DNA of 64,000 bases from Planktothrix agardhii NIES-204 (GTDB lineage: Bacteria > Cyanobacteriota > Cyanobacteriia > Cyanobacteriales > Microcoleaceae), in NCBI GenBank assembly GCA_003609755.1, contig AP017991.1:3266001-3330000 (forward strand), in the 5' to 3' direction. Shown piece after piece: positions 30,601 to 36,930 of the stretch. Below the pieces are notes generated by a model. That model made no database searches, was not told the origin of the DNA, and worked only from the letters and a program-made list of their open reading frames with translations. The position numbers and the translations under genes were made by a program. Position 1 is the first letter of the stretch. Every line of letters begins with the position of its first letter.

Positions 30601-30900
30601 TCCAGTTAAGGTAATATTCCCTGTTCTGCTTTGTAAGGTAGAATTATTATTGAGTAAAACACCAATATTATTGGTTTGACTGCCTTTACTATTGCCAACA
30701 ATACTAATATTTCCTGCCTCTGAATTAATAGTAGATTGTTCTAACCAAACTCCTATATTAGTCTCGGTTTGTAGACCACTGGTTCCAGTTAAATTAACAT
30801 TTCCATTGCCAGAATTTAAGCTACTATTCGTTAATAGAATCCCATGATTAAAGGGTTGGTTATTAACCGCAATGCCATCTAGGGTGATGTTTCCCCCCAA
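24631..30900 (-). CDS. Haemagglutinin-repeat protein with C-terminal CHAT protease, 3' part of a frameshifted gene
   Basis: This frame codes for about 2,090 residues. The first 1,600 are beta-helix repeats rich in G-N-I-N/T-L, N-I-N-T-S and S-S-x-N-G-G, as in two-partner-secreted exoproteins. A 74-residue segment is then duplicated in tandem. The C-terminal 380 residues are a CHAT (caspase-like) domain with the presumed dyad His 1932 (IHLATHAD) and Cys 1975 (LSACRTALGD), followed by FAGLAVQAGVKSALASLW. The nominal first codon is an internal TTG; the frame stays open without a stop back to at least 31143, where it overlaps the upstream haemagglutinin fragment in another frame. The two pieces are therefore one broken gene, and this part has no start of its own. 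If expressed intact it would be an exported or surface protease. Confidence is high for the domains. Confidence 0.85.
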   Translation of the reverse strand: MGGNITLDGIAVNNQPFNHGILLTNSSLNSGNGNVNLTGTSGLQTETNIGVWLEQSTINSEAGNISIVGNSKGSQTNNIGVLLNNNSTLQSRTGNITLTGSSENGLNSFGVNLNQSNISTVDGTIKITGTPAGINNSVAVYISDSNIASTGTGNIDLNGNNNATGNNNDGISILNNSLISSTGTGNITLSGVSGQGNISEGIFIANGKIQTLNSDIKINGLGQGLTSSIGIFIGDGGEIVSTGIGNINLDGLSIATGNSSHGIALFGGANITATATGNINLVGSSSQTPDSHGILILDNPIIGVINGNLNLTGVSSSSLGGQGILLGNSLIQSSGTGSINLTGTGNSTGSESNGIILINTAEINSLASGNINIQGRSAAVANSQAVGIFGESKIQSNTGSILIDGVNNGENGENTNSVIIGENTPITTTGSGSITISGNRDLLINSVTNTGGEINLQSSEGNINSSFGIIDSSSIQGSGGNIAINAAGNIRVAGINARGNTQGGSVSLTSANNIITVTDNINTSATTGQGNTITVSATNGEINTQAGILDSSSSDNDGGNQTLNASGTITLGGINTSTASNSTNSQAGTLDISSGNNTINLTGDINTSATKGQGSDVNFNANVILPKPNITINTTGNNSGGNVTFNGTINGGINPTPTLPLLMGGRNSLTLETGTGDATFSQAIGDSLPLQNLIINSGNVVTQSAVTVENGGINVNATQNINLGDTITANNSPIDVSATGDITTADIISNGSRISLTSNTGNINTASGILNSSSTTENGGEINLNAAENLTIGAVITRTESNLGTSQAGTLTLSGNTINLTNNIDTSATIGSGNNIIFNSPVILDADIVTLNTSGTARSGNVTFNNTVDSNTPGTANLTLEAGTGTVNINQAIGATNPLNTLNLTSGDVNSNGGINLEGEGININSSGTVNLTQPITATNTATININAENNITTANLTTQGQAIILNSNTGNIDSSGGIINSSSPNSNGGDITMTTPANITLGEINTSTQNNQAGNVTLNTGNNPIILNGDINTSSNNGVGSQQQYNSPLQLASPNITLTSSGTNNSGDIIFNNSINGNSNLTLNAGSGNITFSTVGDSNPLSSLQVNTTGLTTLKGNLTTNNNIDFSNASGGTQLENPIIINTTGNNGNILFNNSPITGSQTLTLNAGNGTISLNTVGNNNNPINGLIFQQASALNLFGDIYTSAGLNFSSVNTVNVSGNSVTLDTSIGNGAIDFIGSTLGGQGKLTLNAGNNDVNLDTFTTESTLNGLGITAGTVQANAPITLGSGGLNINASNIVNLNANILSNGTVAVTANNDITTRDITASPGITLNSRNGNITVNSLNSSSPNANGGGISLSTPQGNITTNTLNSSSPGNAGGNISLEANTGNVTTGNILTSGSTGGNVTVKAQTSITTGQIDTQGQTQGGNVFLDPINDVQVEFINAESPNGLGGNVFAESTQGYFRATNSFPTQFSPTGTASISTAGRLGGGSITIRQAGGPLNPPVAPFEIGGNLAMNGTASVITTGDFNILPLQSFEGSFTSGNIVISTDDAPNIPPNVNQPLIDTEVILQEDVLIRPDQEQKIEETSPEIIINDNNTTGDFNILPPQSFEGSFTSGNIVISTDDAPNIPPNVNQPLIDTGVILQQDALIPPDQEQKIEETSPEIIINDNNNFLPKKILSTVDIAFGFDNLDSTFLALEQSRNQEFKQHLGVQGTQLNRSEVQQLLKELEIKTKQVYAIVYIVSREEQLEIIVVPSFGEPIRHSVPEATKEKLFPVVRQLQSEITNPRKRDKVSYQAPAKQLYQWMIQPIEDNLKRLGISTILFSLDAGLRSLPMAVLWDGQQFLTEKYGISLIPSTSLIDFRYQPIGQAQVLAMGASQFQQQNPLPAVPIELQNITEIWPGEKFLNERFTLENLKSQRRISDFQVIHLATHADFKTGSPSNSFIQLWNEKLPLTELPNLGWDNPIVELLTLSACRTALGDRRSELGFAGLAVQAGVKSALASLWYVSDQGTLGLMSEFYESLKQAPIKAIALQEAQIDMIQGKTRIENDQLITTFGAIPLPENLTEFNITSLSHPYYWSGFTMIGSPW
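25891..26334 (-). repeat. 222-base tandem duplication inside the CHAT protein gene
   Basis: Two head-to-tail units of exactly 222 bases (74 codons) differ at only a few positions. Each encodes a linker with SFEGSFTSGNIVIST and DQEQKIEETSPEIIIND between the beta-helix and the CHAT domain. The exact codon multiple keeps the frame. This is a recent duplication. Confidence 0.9.
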
Positions 30901-31136
30901 GGTATTAATTTGACTATTATCAATCCAAACTCCAGAATGGAATAGGACATTTCCTCGACCCGTTGCGGTAAAATCTCCTCCCTTTGTATCGAGGGTAGCG
31001 TTTTTAATATAAATAGCACCATTATTATTATTCTCAAAATCTGCATTAAAATTCAGGTTTAATTTATCACTATCATTCGGGATACTATCCCTAATAGTTT
31101 GTCCATTCAGAATAATATTCCCCGCCGCATTTAAGG

Positions 31137-32726
31137 TTAAACTTCTTTCCCCCCAATTCCATCAAAATCAAAGGAAGTTTGAAAGGTAATATTCCCATCT
31201 TGGGAATTGGTTCCCACATCCCCGGTTTCTACAACAACATTACCTTCACTTAGCGCCGACTTCAATACAAAAACACTTAATCTTCCATTATCATCGCTGG
31301 TATTAAATAGTAATTCACCCGTGGGTAAAGGATTTTGATTCAGGTTTGTATTTCCCCTCGTATCATCAACAATATCAATATTATTTGGGTCAAGTAACCA
31401 GGTTCCTCCTAACCCGACAGGGGCTGAAATATCGGGGGCGGTGTTAATATCTAAAATACCGCGACTACTGGTTTCAACAAATCCGCCATTGCCATTTTGG
31501 ATTCCTCCCCGCACCTGAATATTACCATAAACTTGAGTTAAATCTTCAGACCAAATAATAACTCGACCGCCATTTCCCGTGTCTAAAGCATTAGCATTAA
31601 TAAAAGAATCTGGACTAATAAAGGTTTTTTGGGCATGGGGAAAATCCCCTAATCCTTTATAGTCTCCCCCGATTAAAATTGTTCCTCCTCCGGTTAATCC
31701 CGATGCGTTTAAGGTACTATTAATTAAGCCAATCCTATCCCCTGTTAACTGAAGATTTCCCCCGCTTTGATTGGGTGAACTGACATCAATAGTTCCTGAT
31801 AAAATCGTAGTTCCAGGTGTGGTGGGAACTGTAATTCCCGAAGCAGTTAAAATAACCTGACCCTGTTCATTAACCTTAACTTGACTCGCACTAACTGAAT
31901 TTCCTCCAGTGAGTAATTCCGGTAAAGATAAGGCGGTAAAGGTAGAATTATTTTGAGGAATATCTGAAGTTAATTCTAAATTTAATAAATGTCCGTCCTG
32001 GGAAAGTCGAACTAAATTTTCCCCAGTCACCGACGCAATAGTAATATTTCCGGCGGGTGCGGATATTGTTCCGGTATTTAAAACCGTTCCTGCTAATAAT
32101 GTTATATTCTCTCCAGGGGAAACCGTGAGATTTCCGAAATTAACTAAACTCCCAGGATTTTCGGAATTAAACACAAAATCCCTAGGAGTTCCGACTAAGG
32201 TTTGCCATTGATTTTCCCCGATAGCTTGTAACCAATTTTGATTCCCAAATCCAATCGAACTTGCTGTCGTAGCGGTAAAAGAGGCAGGAATATTTAAACT
32301 GGCATTTTCTCCAAAAACAATTCCCGCCGGGTTGATTAAAAATAGGTTAGAATTTCCGCCCGTAACTTGAATTAATCCATTAACAAAAGAGGCTTCTCCC
32401 CCGGTAACTCGTCCTAATATATTCTGAATTTTAGGATTAGAAATAAAGTTAATAATTTGACCCTGAGATAGTCCTAACTTTTCAAAACTATGGAATAAAT
32501 TTGCTCCATTTCCCGATAAACTGCCGCCATTAATATTAAACTGATTTCCCTGATGAATGACTTGGGTTCCGGTTCCATCCTGTGCCGGAATAATCGTTTG
32601 TGCCACAATTGAAGTGGGAAATAGGCAAACTAACAGTACCGATGGAAGGACTACCCGGGGAGTGAATAGAACCGGAATTTGTGCAAAAGGTTGCAATTTG
32701 AGGAGGCGCGTTTGTTTCCGATTCAT
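31137..32726 (-). CDS. Filamentous haemagglutinin N-terminal (TPS) domain protein, 5' part of a frameshifted gene
   Basis: The protein has 529 residues. A signal-peptide-like N-terminus (VLPSVLLVCLFPTSIVAQ) leads into a classic two-partner-secretion domain: TQVIHQGNQFNINGGSLSG, NLFHSFEKLGLSQGQ, ILGRVTGG, LFLINPAGIVFGENASL. Such domains are recognised by TpsB/FhaC outer-membrane transporters for export. The frame ends at 31137 immediately after a run of six C (plus strand); one extra base there would join it to the 24631-30900 frame (…GIGG then SLTLNAAGN). It is divergent from pyrE, 152 bases apart. No TpsB partner gene lies in the window. Confidence 0.88.
   Translation of the reverse strand: MNRKQTRLLKLQPFAQIPVLFTPRVVLPSVLLVCLFPTSIVAQTIIPAQDGTGTQVIHQGNQFNINGGSLSGNGANLFHSFEKLGLSQGQIINFISNPKIQNILGRVTGGEASFVNGLIQVTGGNSNLFLINPAGIVFGENASLNIPASFTATTASSIGFGNQNWLQAIGENQWQTLVGTPRDFVFNSENPGSLVNFGNLTVSPGENITLLAGTVLNTGTISAPAGNITIASVTGENLVRLSQDGHLLNLELTSDIPQNNSTFTALSLPELLTGGNSVSASQVKVNEQGQVILTASGITVPTTPGTTILSGTIDVSSPNQSGGNLQLTGDRIGLINSTLNASGLTGGGTILIGGDYKGLGDFPHAQKTFISPDSFINANALDTGNGGRVIIWSEDLTQVYGNIQVRGGIQNGNGGFVETSSRGILDINTAPDISAPVGLGGTWLLDPNNIDIVDDTRGNTNLNQNPLPTGELLFNTSDDNGRLSVFVLKSALSEGNVVVETGDVGTNSQDGNITFQTSFDFDGIGGKEV
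31149..31154. other. Frameshift site in a homopolymer run
   Basis: Six consecutive C (G on the coding strand) mark where the haemagglutinin N-terminal frame leaves the long CHAT frame. Adding one base restores a single reading frame of about 2,700 codons, 24631-32726. Both frames are open across the run, which rules out a larger deletion. It may be a genuine mutation, a phase-variable tract or a sequencing error. Confidence 0.85.
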
Positions 32727-32878
32727 ATTTCTAACCTATCCAGAGAAACCTGTCTCTATCCTAGGCCAGTTTTTCCTAAATAGCAACTCTTAATTTTGAT
32801 AATAAATTATAAATCTTTATAAATTCATCAATTTCTATAGTAAACTAAGAAAATGCACTCAATCCCGTCTAATCATCA

Positions 32879-33505
32879 ATGGATCAACATCAACATCCGG
32901 TAATTCTGAATGAGTCTGTCGCCACAACGGACTTAGCAACCCTGCGCCATTGGCTACTGGATTTATTTTGTCAACTCGCCTATAAAGAAGGAGATTTTGT
33001 ACTTTCTTCCGGTCAACAGAGTTCCTACTATATTAATGGTAAACAAGTCACTTTGCATCCCCATGGAGCTTTGGCTATTGGCCGTTTATTATTAGCAATG
33101 TTACCCGAAGATACCCAAGCGGTGGCCGGATTAACCCTCGGTGCTGACCCGATGGTTTCGGCGGTGAGTGTGGTTTCTGCCTATCAAAATCGGCCAGTTT
33201 TTGCCTTAATTGTTCGCAAGGAAGCCAAAGGACATGGAACCCAGGCCTATATTGAGGGGCCAACTTTACCCCCTGACGCCCAGGTGGTAGTCCTTGAGGA
33301 TGTGGTGACTACGGGACAATCGGCAATGAAAGCGGTCAAACGCCTACAGGATGCGGGATATCAGGCCCATCATATTATCGCTTTAGTAGACAGACAACAG
33401 GGGGGCGGGGAACTCTATCAGCAGGAAGGCTTAGAATTTCAGAGTCTATTTACGATAGATGATTTAAAAGCCCATAATGCCAGTAACAATTGTGCCAAAG
33501 TATGA
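32879..33505 (+). CDS. pyrE: Orotate phosphoribosyltransferase
   Basis: The enzyme joins orotate and PRPP to make OMP in pyrimidine synthesis. At 208 residues it has normal length. The PRPP-binding motif VVVLEDVVTTGQSAMKAV is at about residues 136-153, and the N-terminal FVLSSGQQSSYYINGKQV and catalytic loop RKEAKGHGTQAYIEGP are typical. It is divergent from the haemagglutinin gene and is followed by a small secreted protein gene about 57 bases on, so a two-gene transcript is possible. Confidence 0.95.
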   Translation: MDQHQHPVILNESVATTDLATLRHWLLDLFCQLAYKEGDFVLSSGQQSSYYINGKQVTLHPHGALAIGRLLLAMLPEDTQAVAGLTLGADPMVSAVSVVSAYQNRPVFALIVRKEAKGHGTQAYIEGPTLPPDAQVVVLEDVVTTGQSAMKAVKRLQDAGYQAHHIIALVDRQQGGGELYQQEGLEFQSLFTIDDLKAHNASNNCAKV

Positions 33506-33561
33506 TATCCTCCTGAGTATTTTCAATTTTGCGACATACCATCCCTTCCCAAAAATTATCG

Positions 33562-34077
33562 ATGAACAGCAAACATTTTATCTTGCCTGGATTTGCGCTT
33601 TTGTTGGGTACAGTGTTCCTGGGGACTGCGGTTGCTAGGGAACTCACCGCAGATGAGAAAACAGTCGTTTGTAAACTCAAAGAAGTAGTTAAGGATGCGG
33701 GGAGAGACGGTTTTGAATTGGCATTTTGGCCGATTGTCCGTAAGGGGCCGGCGAAGGCGAATGCTCCTCTAACCATTAGACTTGATCCTGCGATAGAATA
33801 TTTATTTGTTGGCTATTGTGACGAAAATTGTACCGATGTAAATTTAAGTATTAAAACCCTGGATGGGAAGGTTTTACAATCAGAAAAAGATACTTTATCT
33901 GTGATGCCATTTAAACCTCCGGCTGCTAATATTTATGAACTTAATCTTAATATGACCAGTTGTAGCCGCAAAGATGGATGTGTTTATGGAATTGGTATTT
34001 TAGCACCCAAAGGGGTCAAAGTTCCCTATGCTCCATCCTTACCCAAAGACCTTGCTAAATTTGAGTTTTGCCAATAA
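33562..34077 (+). CDS. Hypothetical secreted protein
   Basis: The protein has 171 residues from the ATG at 33562 (the open frame upstream begins at a TTG and lacks support). A signal peptide is clear: KHFILPGFALLLGTVFLGTAVAR with cleavage after A-V-A. The mature part contains six or seven cysteines (including CDENC and SCSRKDGC) and is likely a disulfide-bonded periplasmic domain of mainly beta structure. I do not recognise a named family. It lies between pyrE and a repeat element. Confidence 0.7.
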   Translation: MNSKHFILPGFALLLGTVFLGTAVARELTADEKTVVCKLKEVVKDAGRDGFELAFWPIVRKGPAKANAPLTIRLDPAIEYLFVGYCDENCTDVNLSIKTLDGKVLQSEKDTLSVMPFKPPAANIYELNLNMTSCSRKDGCVYGIGILAPKGVKVPYAPSLPKDLAKFEFCQ

Positions 34078-34083
34078 TTCAGT

Positions 34084-34230
34084 TATAGCAGGGAACGCCG
34101 GATCTGGGAACGCCGGATCTGGGAACAGCCCCCCCAAACCCCCCGTGTACGGGGGGCTTAGGGGGAAAATACTTCACCGTCTGGGTTCTAAAATCCGTCT
34201 GGTATCCTAACTGCCTTGACGGTTGCTATA
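34084..34230 (+). repeat. TATAGCA-ended repeat element, copy B
   Basis: A 147-base element begins TATAGCAGGGAAC and ends GGTTGCTATA. It includes a direct repeat (GGGAACGCCGGATCT twice), the palindrome CCCCCCGT-GT-ACGGGGGG at 34139-34156, and ACTTCACCGTCTGGGTTCTA. It is copy A (21254-21391) in the other orientation. It starts seven bases after the stop codon of the secreted protein gene. Confidence 0.75.
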
Positions 34231-34233
34231 TAA

Positions 34234-34262
34234 GTAGAGACGTGCCATGGCGCGTCTTTACT
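34234..34262. repeat. Dispersed hairpin repeat (GTAGAGACG type), second copy
   Basis: GTAGAGACG and CGTCTTTAC enclose TGCCATGG plus a few bases; this is the sibling of 7811-7841. Its last base is also the last base of the M20 gene stop codon on the other strand, so it may serve as that gene's terminator. Confidence 0.6.
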
Positions 34263-35496
34263 AGCTGTTAACTGTTAAATGATTACCAACGCAGAATTTT
34301 TCCACACAGCGCACAAACATTTCTACGCCCATAGCTAAGACCGTTTCATCAAAATTAAAACGGGGATGATGATGGGGAAAATCTAAATTTTTATCCGCAT
34401 TTGCCGAACCCAAAAAGAAATAACAACCCGGAACAGCTTGGAGAAAATAGGCAATATCTTCCGCCGCCATAGTTTGGCATTCTGGCACAAGTCCGGCGGG
34501 AGTTTCAACTAAAGTTTCCGCCACACTTTGTACCAACTCCGTAATCCGTTTATCATTAATCACCGGAGGATATAAAGAGGCATAATTAAGTTCATAACTC
34601 GCCCCATGACTTTGGCAAACCCCGGCAATAATTTGTTCAACTCGACTCCCAAAAAACCCTTTATAGCTAGGATTAAAATACCGCACTGTTCCCAACATTT
34701 TAGCACTATCCGCAATCACATTATCGGTATTTCCAGCATGAAGGGAACCCACACTAACAACGGCTGCATCTAAGGGATTAACATTCCGAGAAACAATGGT
34801 TTGTAGGGCTAAAACAATATGGGAGGCAACCACAATGGAATCAATAGTTTGATGGGGAATTGCCCCATGTCCGCCCTTTCCATAAATTGTACATTGAAAT
34901 TTTTCTACGGCCGCCATTAACGCCCCGCTACGGACTCCAATAGTTCCTAAAGGTAAATTATTCCATAGGTGTAATCCAATTAAACCATCCACATTAGGGT
35001 TCTTTAAAACCCCCGCTTCAATCATCGGTTTAGCACCCCCTGGCCCTTCTTCGGCGGGTTGAAAAATAATTTTAACTAACCCTTGAAAACTATGGCGATG
35101 ATGGGCTAAATAATAGGCAGTTCCTAAAGCAATCGCCGTATGACCATCATGGCCGCAGGCGTGCATAATTCCCTGATGTTGAGATTTATAAGAAACATCA
35201 TTTTCTTCTTGAATTGGTAAGGCGTCTAAATCGGCACGAATCGCTAAAACTGGCCCGGGTTTTCCACTATCAATAATAGCCACAATTCCGGTTTTAGCAA
35301 TTCCGGTTTCATGCTCAATTCCCCATTTTTTCAGTTTTTCGGCAACAAATTCCGCCGTTAAGGTTTCCTTAAATCCCAATTCAGGATACTGATGTAAGTG
35401 GCGACGCCATTCGATTAACTGCGGCTGTAAGTTACGGATATCTAGTCGCAGTTGTGAGTTATTGACTGAATTTAAGCTGGGAATTGTAGAAACCAT
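34261..35496 (-). CDS. M20 family metallopeptidase / amidohydrolase
   Basis: The protein has 411 residues of the M20D type (hippurate or IAA-amino acid amidohydrolase-like), hydrolysing N-acyl amino acids or similar amides with a two-metal site. Visible motifs are LRHLHQYPELGF-like WRRHLHQYPELGFKE at the start, IRADLDALPIQE, the metal-binding HACGHDGHTA, FQPAEEGPGGAKPMI (catalytic Glu), and a late MAAEDIAYFLQAVPG plus HHPRFNFDE. The last residues (HLTVNS) come from TAACAGT-like repeat sequence next to the stop. Soluble and cytoplasmic. Substrate not determined. Confidence 0.9.
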   Translation of the reverse strand: MVSTIPSLNSVNNSQLRLDIRNLQPQLIEWRRHLHQYPELGFKETLTAEFVAEKLKKWGIEHETGIAKTGIVAIIDSGKPGPVLAIRADLDALPIQEENDVSYKSQHQGIMHACGHDGHTAIALGTAYYLAHHRHSFQGLVKIIFQPAEEGPGGAKPMIEAGVLKNPNVDGLIGLHLWNNLPLGTIGVRSGALMAAVEKFQCTIYGKGGHGAIPHQTIDSIVVASHIVLALQTIVSRNVNPLDAAVVSVGSLHAGNTDNVIADSAKMLGTVRYFNPSYKGFFGSRVEQIIAGVCQSHGASYELNYASLYPPVINDKRITELVQSVAETLVETPAGLVPECQTMAAEDIAYFLQAVPGCYFFLGSANADKNLDFPHHHPRFNFDETVLAMGVEMFVRCVEKFCVGNHLTVNS

Positions 35497-35563
35497 CGGT
35501 ATACAGAAAATCTGAAAAATCTATTTAAGGATCTAAAATTAATTGTAACATTATTTTAATGTT

Positions 35564-35734
35564 TGTAGGGGCGGGTTCCGAATTAATCTTTATAACTTTA
35601 CGAATAACCTACCTCAACTCTCCCCAACTATTACCCAATAAAATTCCAGATTAACTGAAAATCAATGCTGAGTCTGGGCGGGTTTTTCAGATTATTTGTG
35701 CTGAACATAAATTATTACAGAACCCGCCCCTACA
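35564..35734. repeat. MITE-like element with 15-base terminal inverted repeats
   Basis: TGTAGGGGCGGGTTC at the left end and GAACCCGCCCCTACA at the right are perfect inverted repeats 171 bases apart outside to outside. The interior is AT-rich and non-coding. It fills the spacer between the M20 gene and bioD. A fragment of the same motif (CAGGGGCGGGTTT) is seen near 4040. Confidence 0.75.
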
Positions 35735-35743
35735 TCTTTGTGA

Positions 35744-36424
35744 TTAATTAAAAATAGTTTCTATGTCTAAATTTGCAGCAATTTGAGTCAGTTTTTCTCG
35801 ATCCGTTGGTGTATCAAGATGGGGTAAAATTCCTAAAATTGGAATTTGGGTTAAAGATTCTATCAGATTGGTAGGAGTCCAATTTTCAATATCCTGCTCT
35901 GAAATAGGTTCGACACAATTTAAGACTAAACCTTTCAGAAATACCCCCGTTTGTCGAGCTAAAGCCACATTAGCCACCCCCTGAGCGATCGCACCTAAAC
36001 GAACCGGAACCACTAAAATAGTCGGTAAATGCCAATCCCGTGCCAAATCAGCAACTATTAATTCATTCGTCACCGGAGAACCCAACCCCCCCAACCCTTC
36101 TATTAATACAAAATCCAGACGCTCTTGCAACTGACAGAAATGCGACCAAACTAACTTTAAATCGACTATTTTTCCTTCCATTTCGGCTGCAATTGGAGGA
36201 GCAAGAGGGGCTTTAAAATGCAAAGGATTAATGTCTTCAATCGACTGACCTAAATCAAAAAGTTGAGTATACAATTCCCGATCGCCCTCTCCCGTTTGAA
36301 TCGGTTTAAATACCCCTAAAGTTCGAGACAAATAATAGGTTTGCCAATAGGAAATTAACGCCGTTGTTAACACTGTTTTCCCCACATTTGTATCCGTTCC
36401 AGCAATCAATAAAGTCCTGTTCAT
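35744..36424 (-). CDS. bioD: Dethiobiotin synthetase
   Basis: The enzyme closes the ureido ring of dethiobiotin from 7,8-diaminopelargonate, CO2 and ATP. It has the P-loop TLLIAGTDTNVGKTVLTTAL at residues 4-23, the FKPIQTG substrate-contact segment, and IEGLGGLGSPV. The length of 226 residues is normal. I start at ATG 36424 (M-N-R-T) rather than the GTG at 36433. No other biotin genes are adjacent. Confidence 0.92.
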   Translation of the reverse strand: MNRTLLIAGTDTNVGKTVLTTALISYWQTYYLSRTLGVFKPIQTGEGDRELYTQLFDLGQSIEDINPLHFKAPLAPPIAAEMEGKIVDLKLVWSHFCQLQERLDFVLIEGLGGLGSPVTNELIVADLARDWHLPTILVVPVRLGAIAQGVANVALARQTGVFLKGLVLNCVEPISEQDIENWTPTNLIESLTQIPILGILPHLDTPTDREKLTQIAANLDIETIFN

Positions 36425-36563
36425 AACTCTCACCAGTAACCAGTCAATAAATAAAATATTACACAGTTATAATTTTACCATAACAATCTTATGTGGCTGT
36501 AATAATACGAGCAAGACCTATGCCACTTATGCGTTATTTGGCTTTTTGTCTATTTGGCAACGG

Positions 36564-36779
36564 ATGTTTTCGATTGAAATCAGTGATGACAAGATTGATC
36601 AACTCCTCGCTGATGGGGTCATTCATCTTGATATACAAGAATATGTTAAACAGTCTGAGCAGATTATTATTAAAGCTTGTCAAGAATATACTCAACAATT
36701 ACCTAAGATTTTTGCAACATCAACTGAACGTTTTAAAAAAACCGAGTTTCAAGTAGAAGATGAAAGCGGGTCAACTTAA
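36564..36779 (+). CDS. Small hypothetical protein
   Basis: A frame of about 71 codons from the ATG at 36564 (open upstream to a TTG at 36546) encodes an acidic, helical protein: MFSIEISDDKIDQLL, then IQEYVKQSEQIIIKACQEYTQQ. An overlapping frame (36493-36756) has less natural composition. I do not recognise a family. Upstream sequence in the other frame may be a degraded N-terminus, so this could be a truncated remnant. Confidence 0.45.
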   Translation: MFSIEISDDKIDQLLADGVIHLDIQEYVKQSEQIIIKACQEYTQQLPKIFATSTERFKKTEFQVEDESGST

Positions 36780-36930
36780 ATTCAATCACTTGATCTAAAA
36801 ATAAGAGAATGAAATACTCCTCAAAAATCTTCAATAGTTTTGATTCTTAATTAAATCTCTAATTTTTAAATTATGTTTTAATGAATCAAGACAGAATATA
36901 ATCAATACAGCACAGTTACAGGTTGACTAG

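Noticed and set aside
36493..36756. Overlapping 87-codon ORF before the SNF2 gene
   Set aside because: Its composition is less natural than that of the overlapping frame at 36564-36779, which was kept with low confidence.
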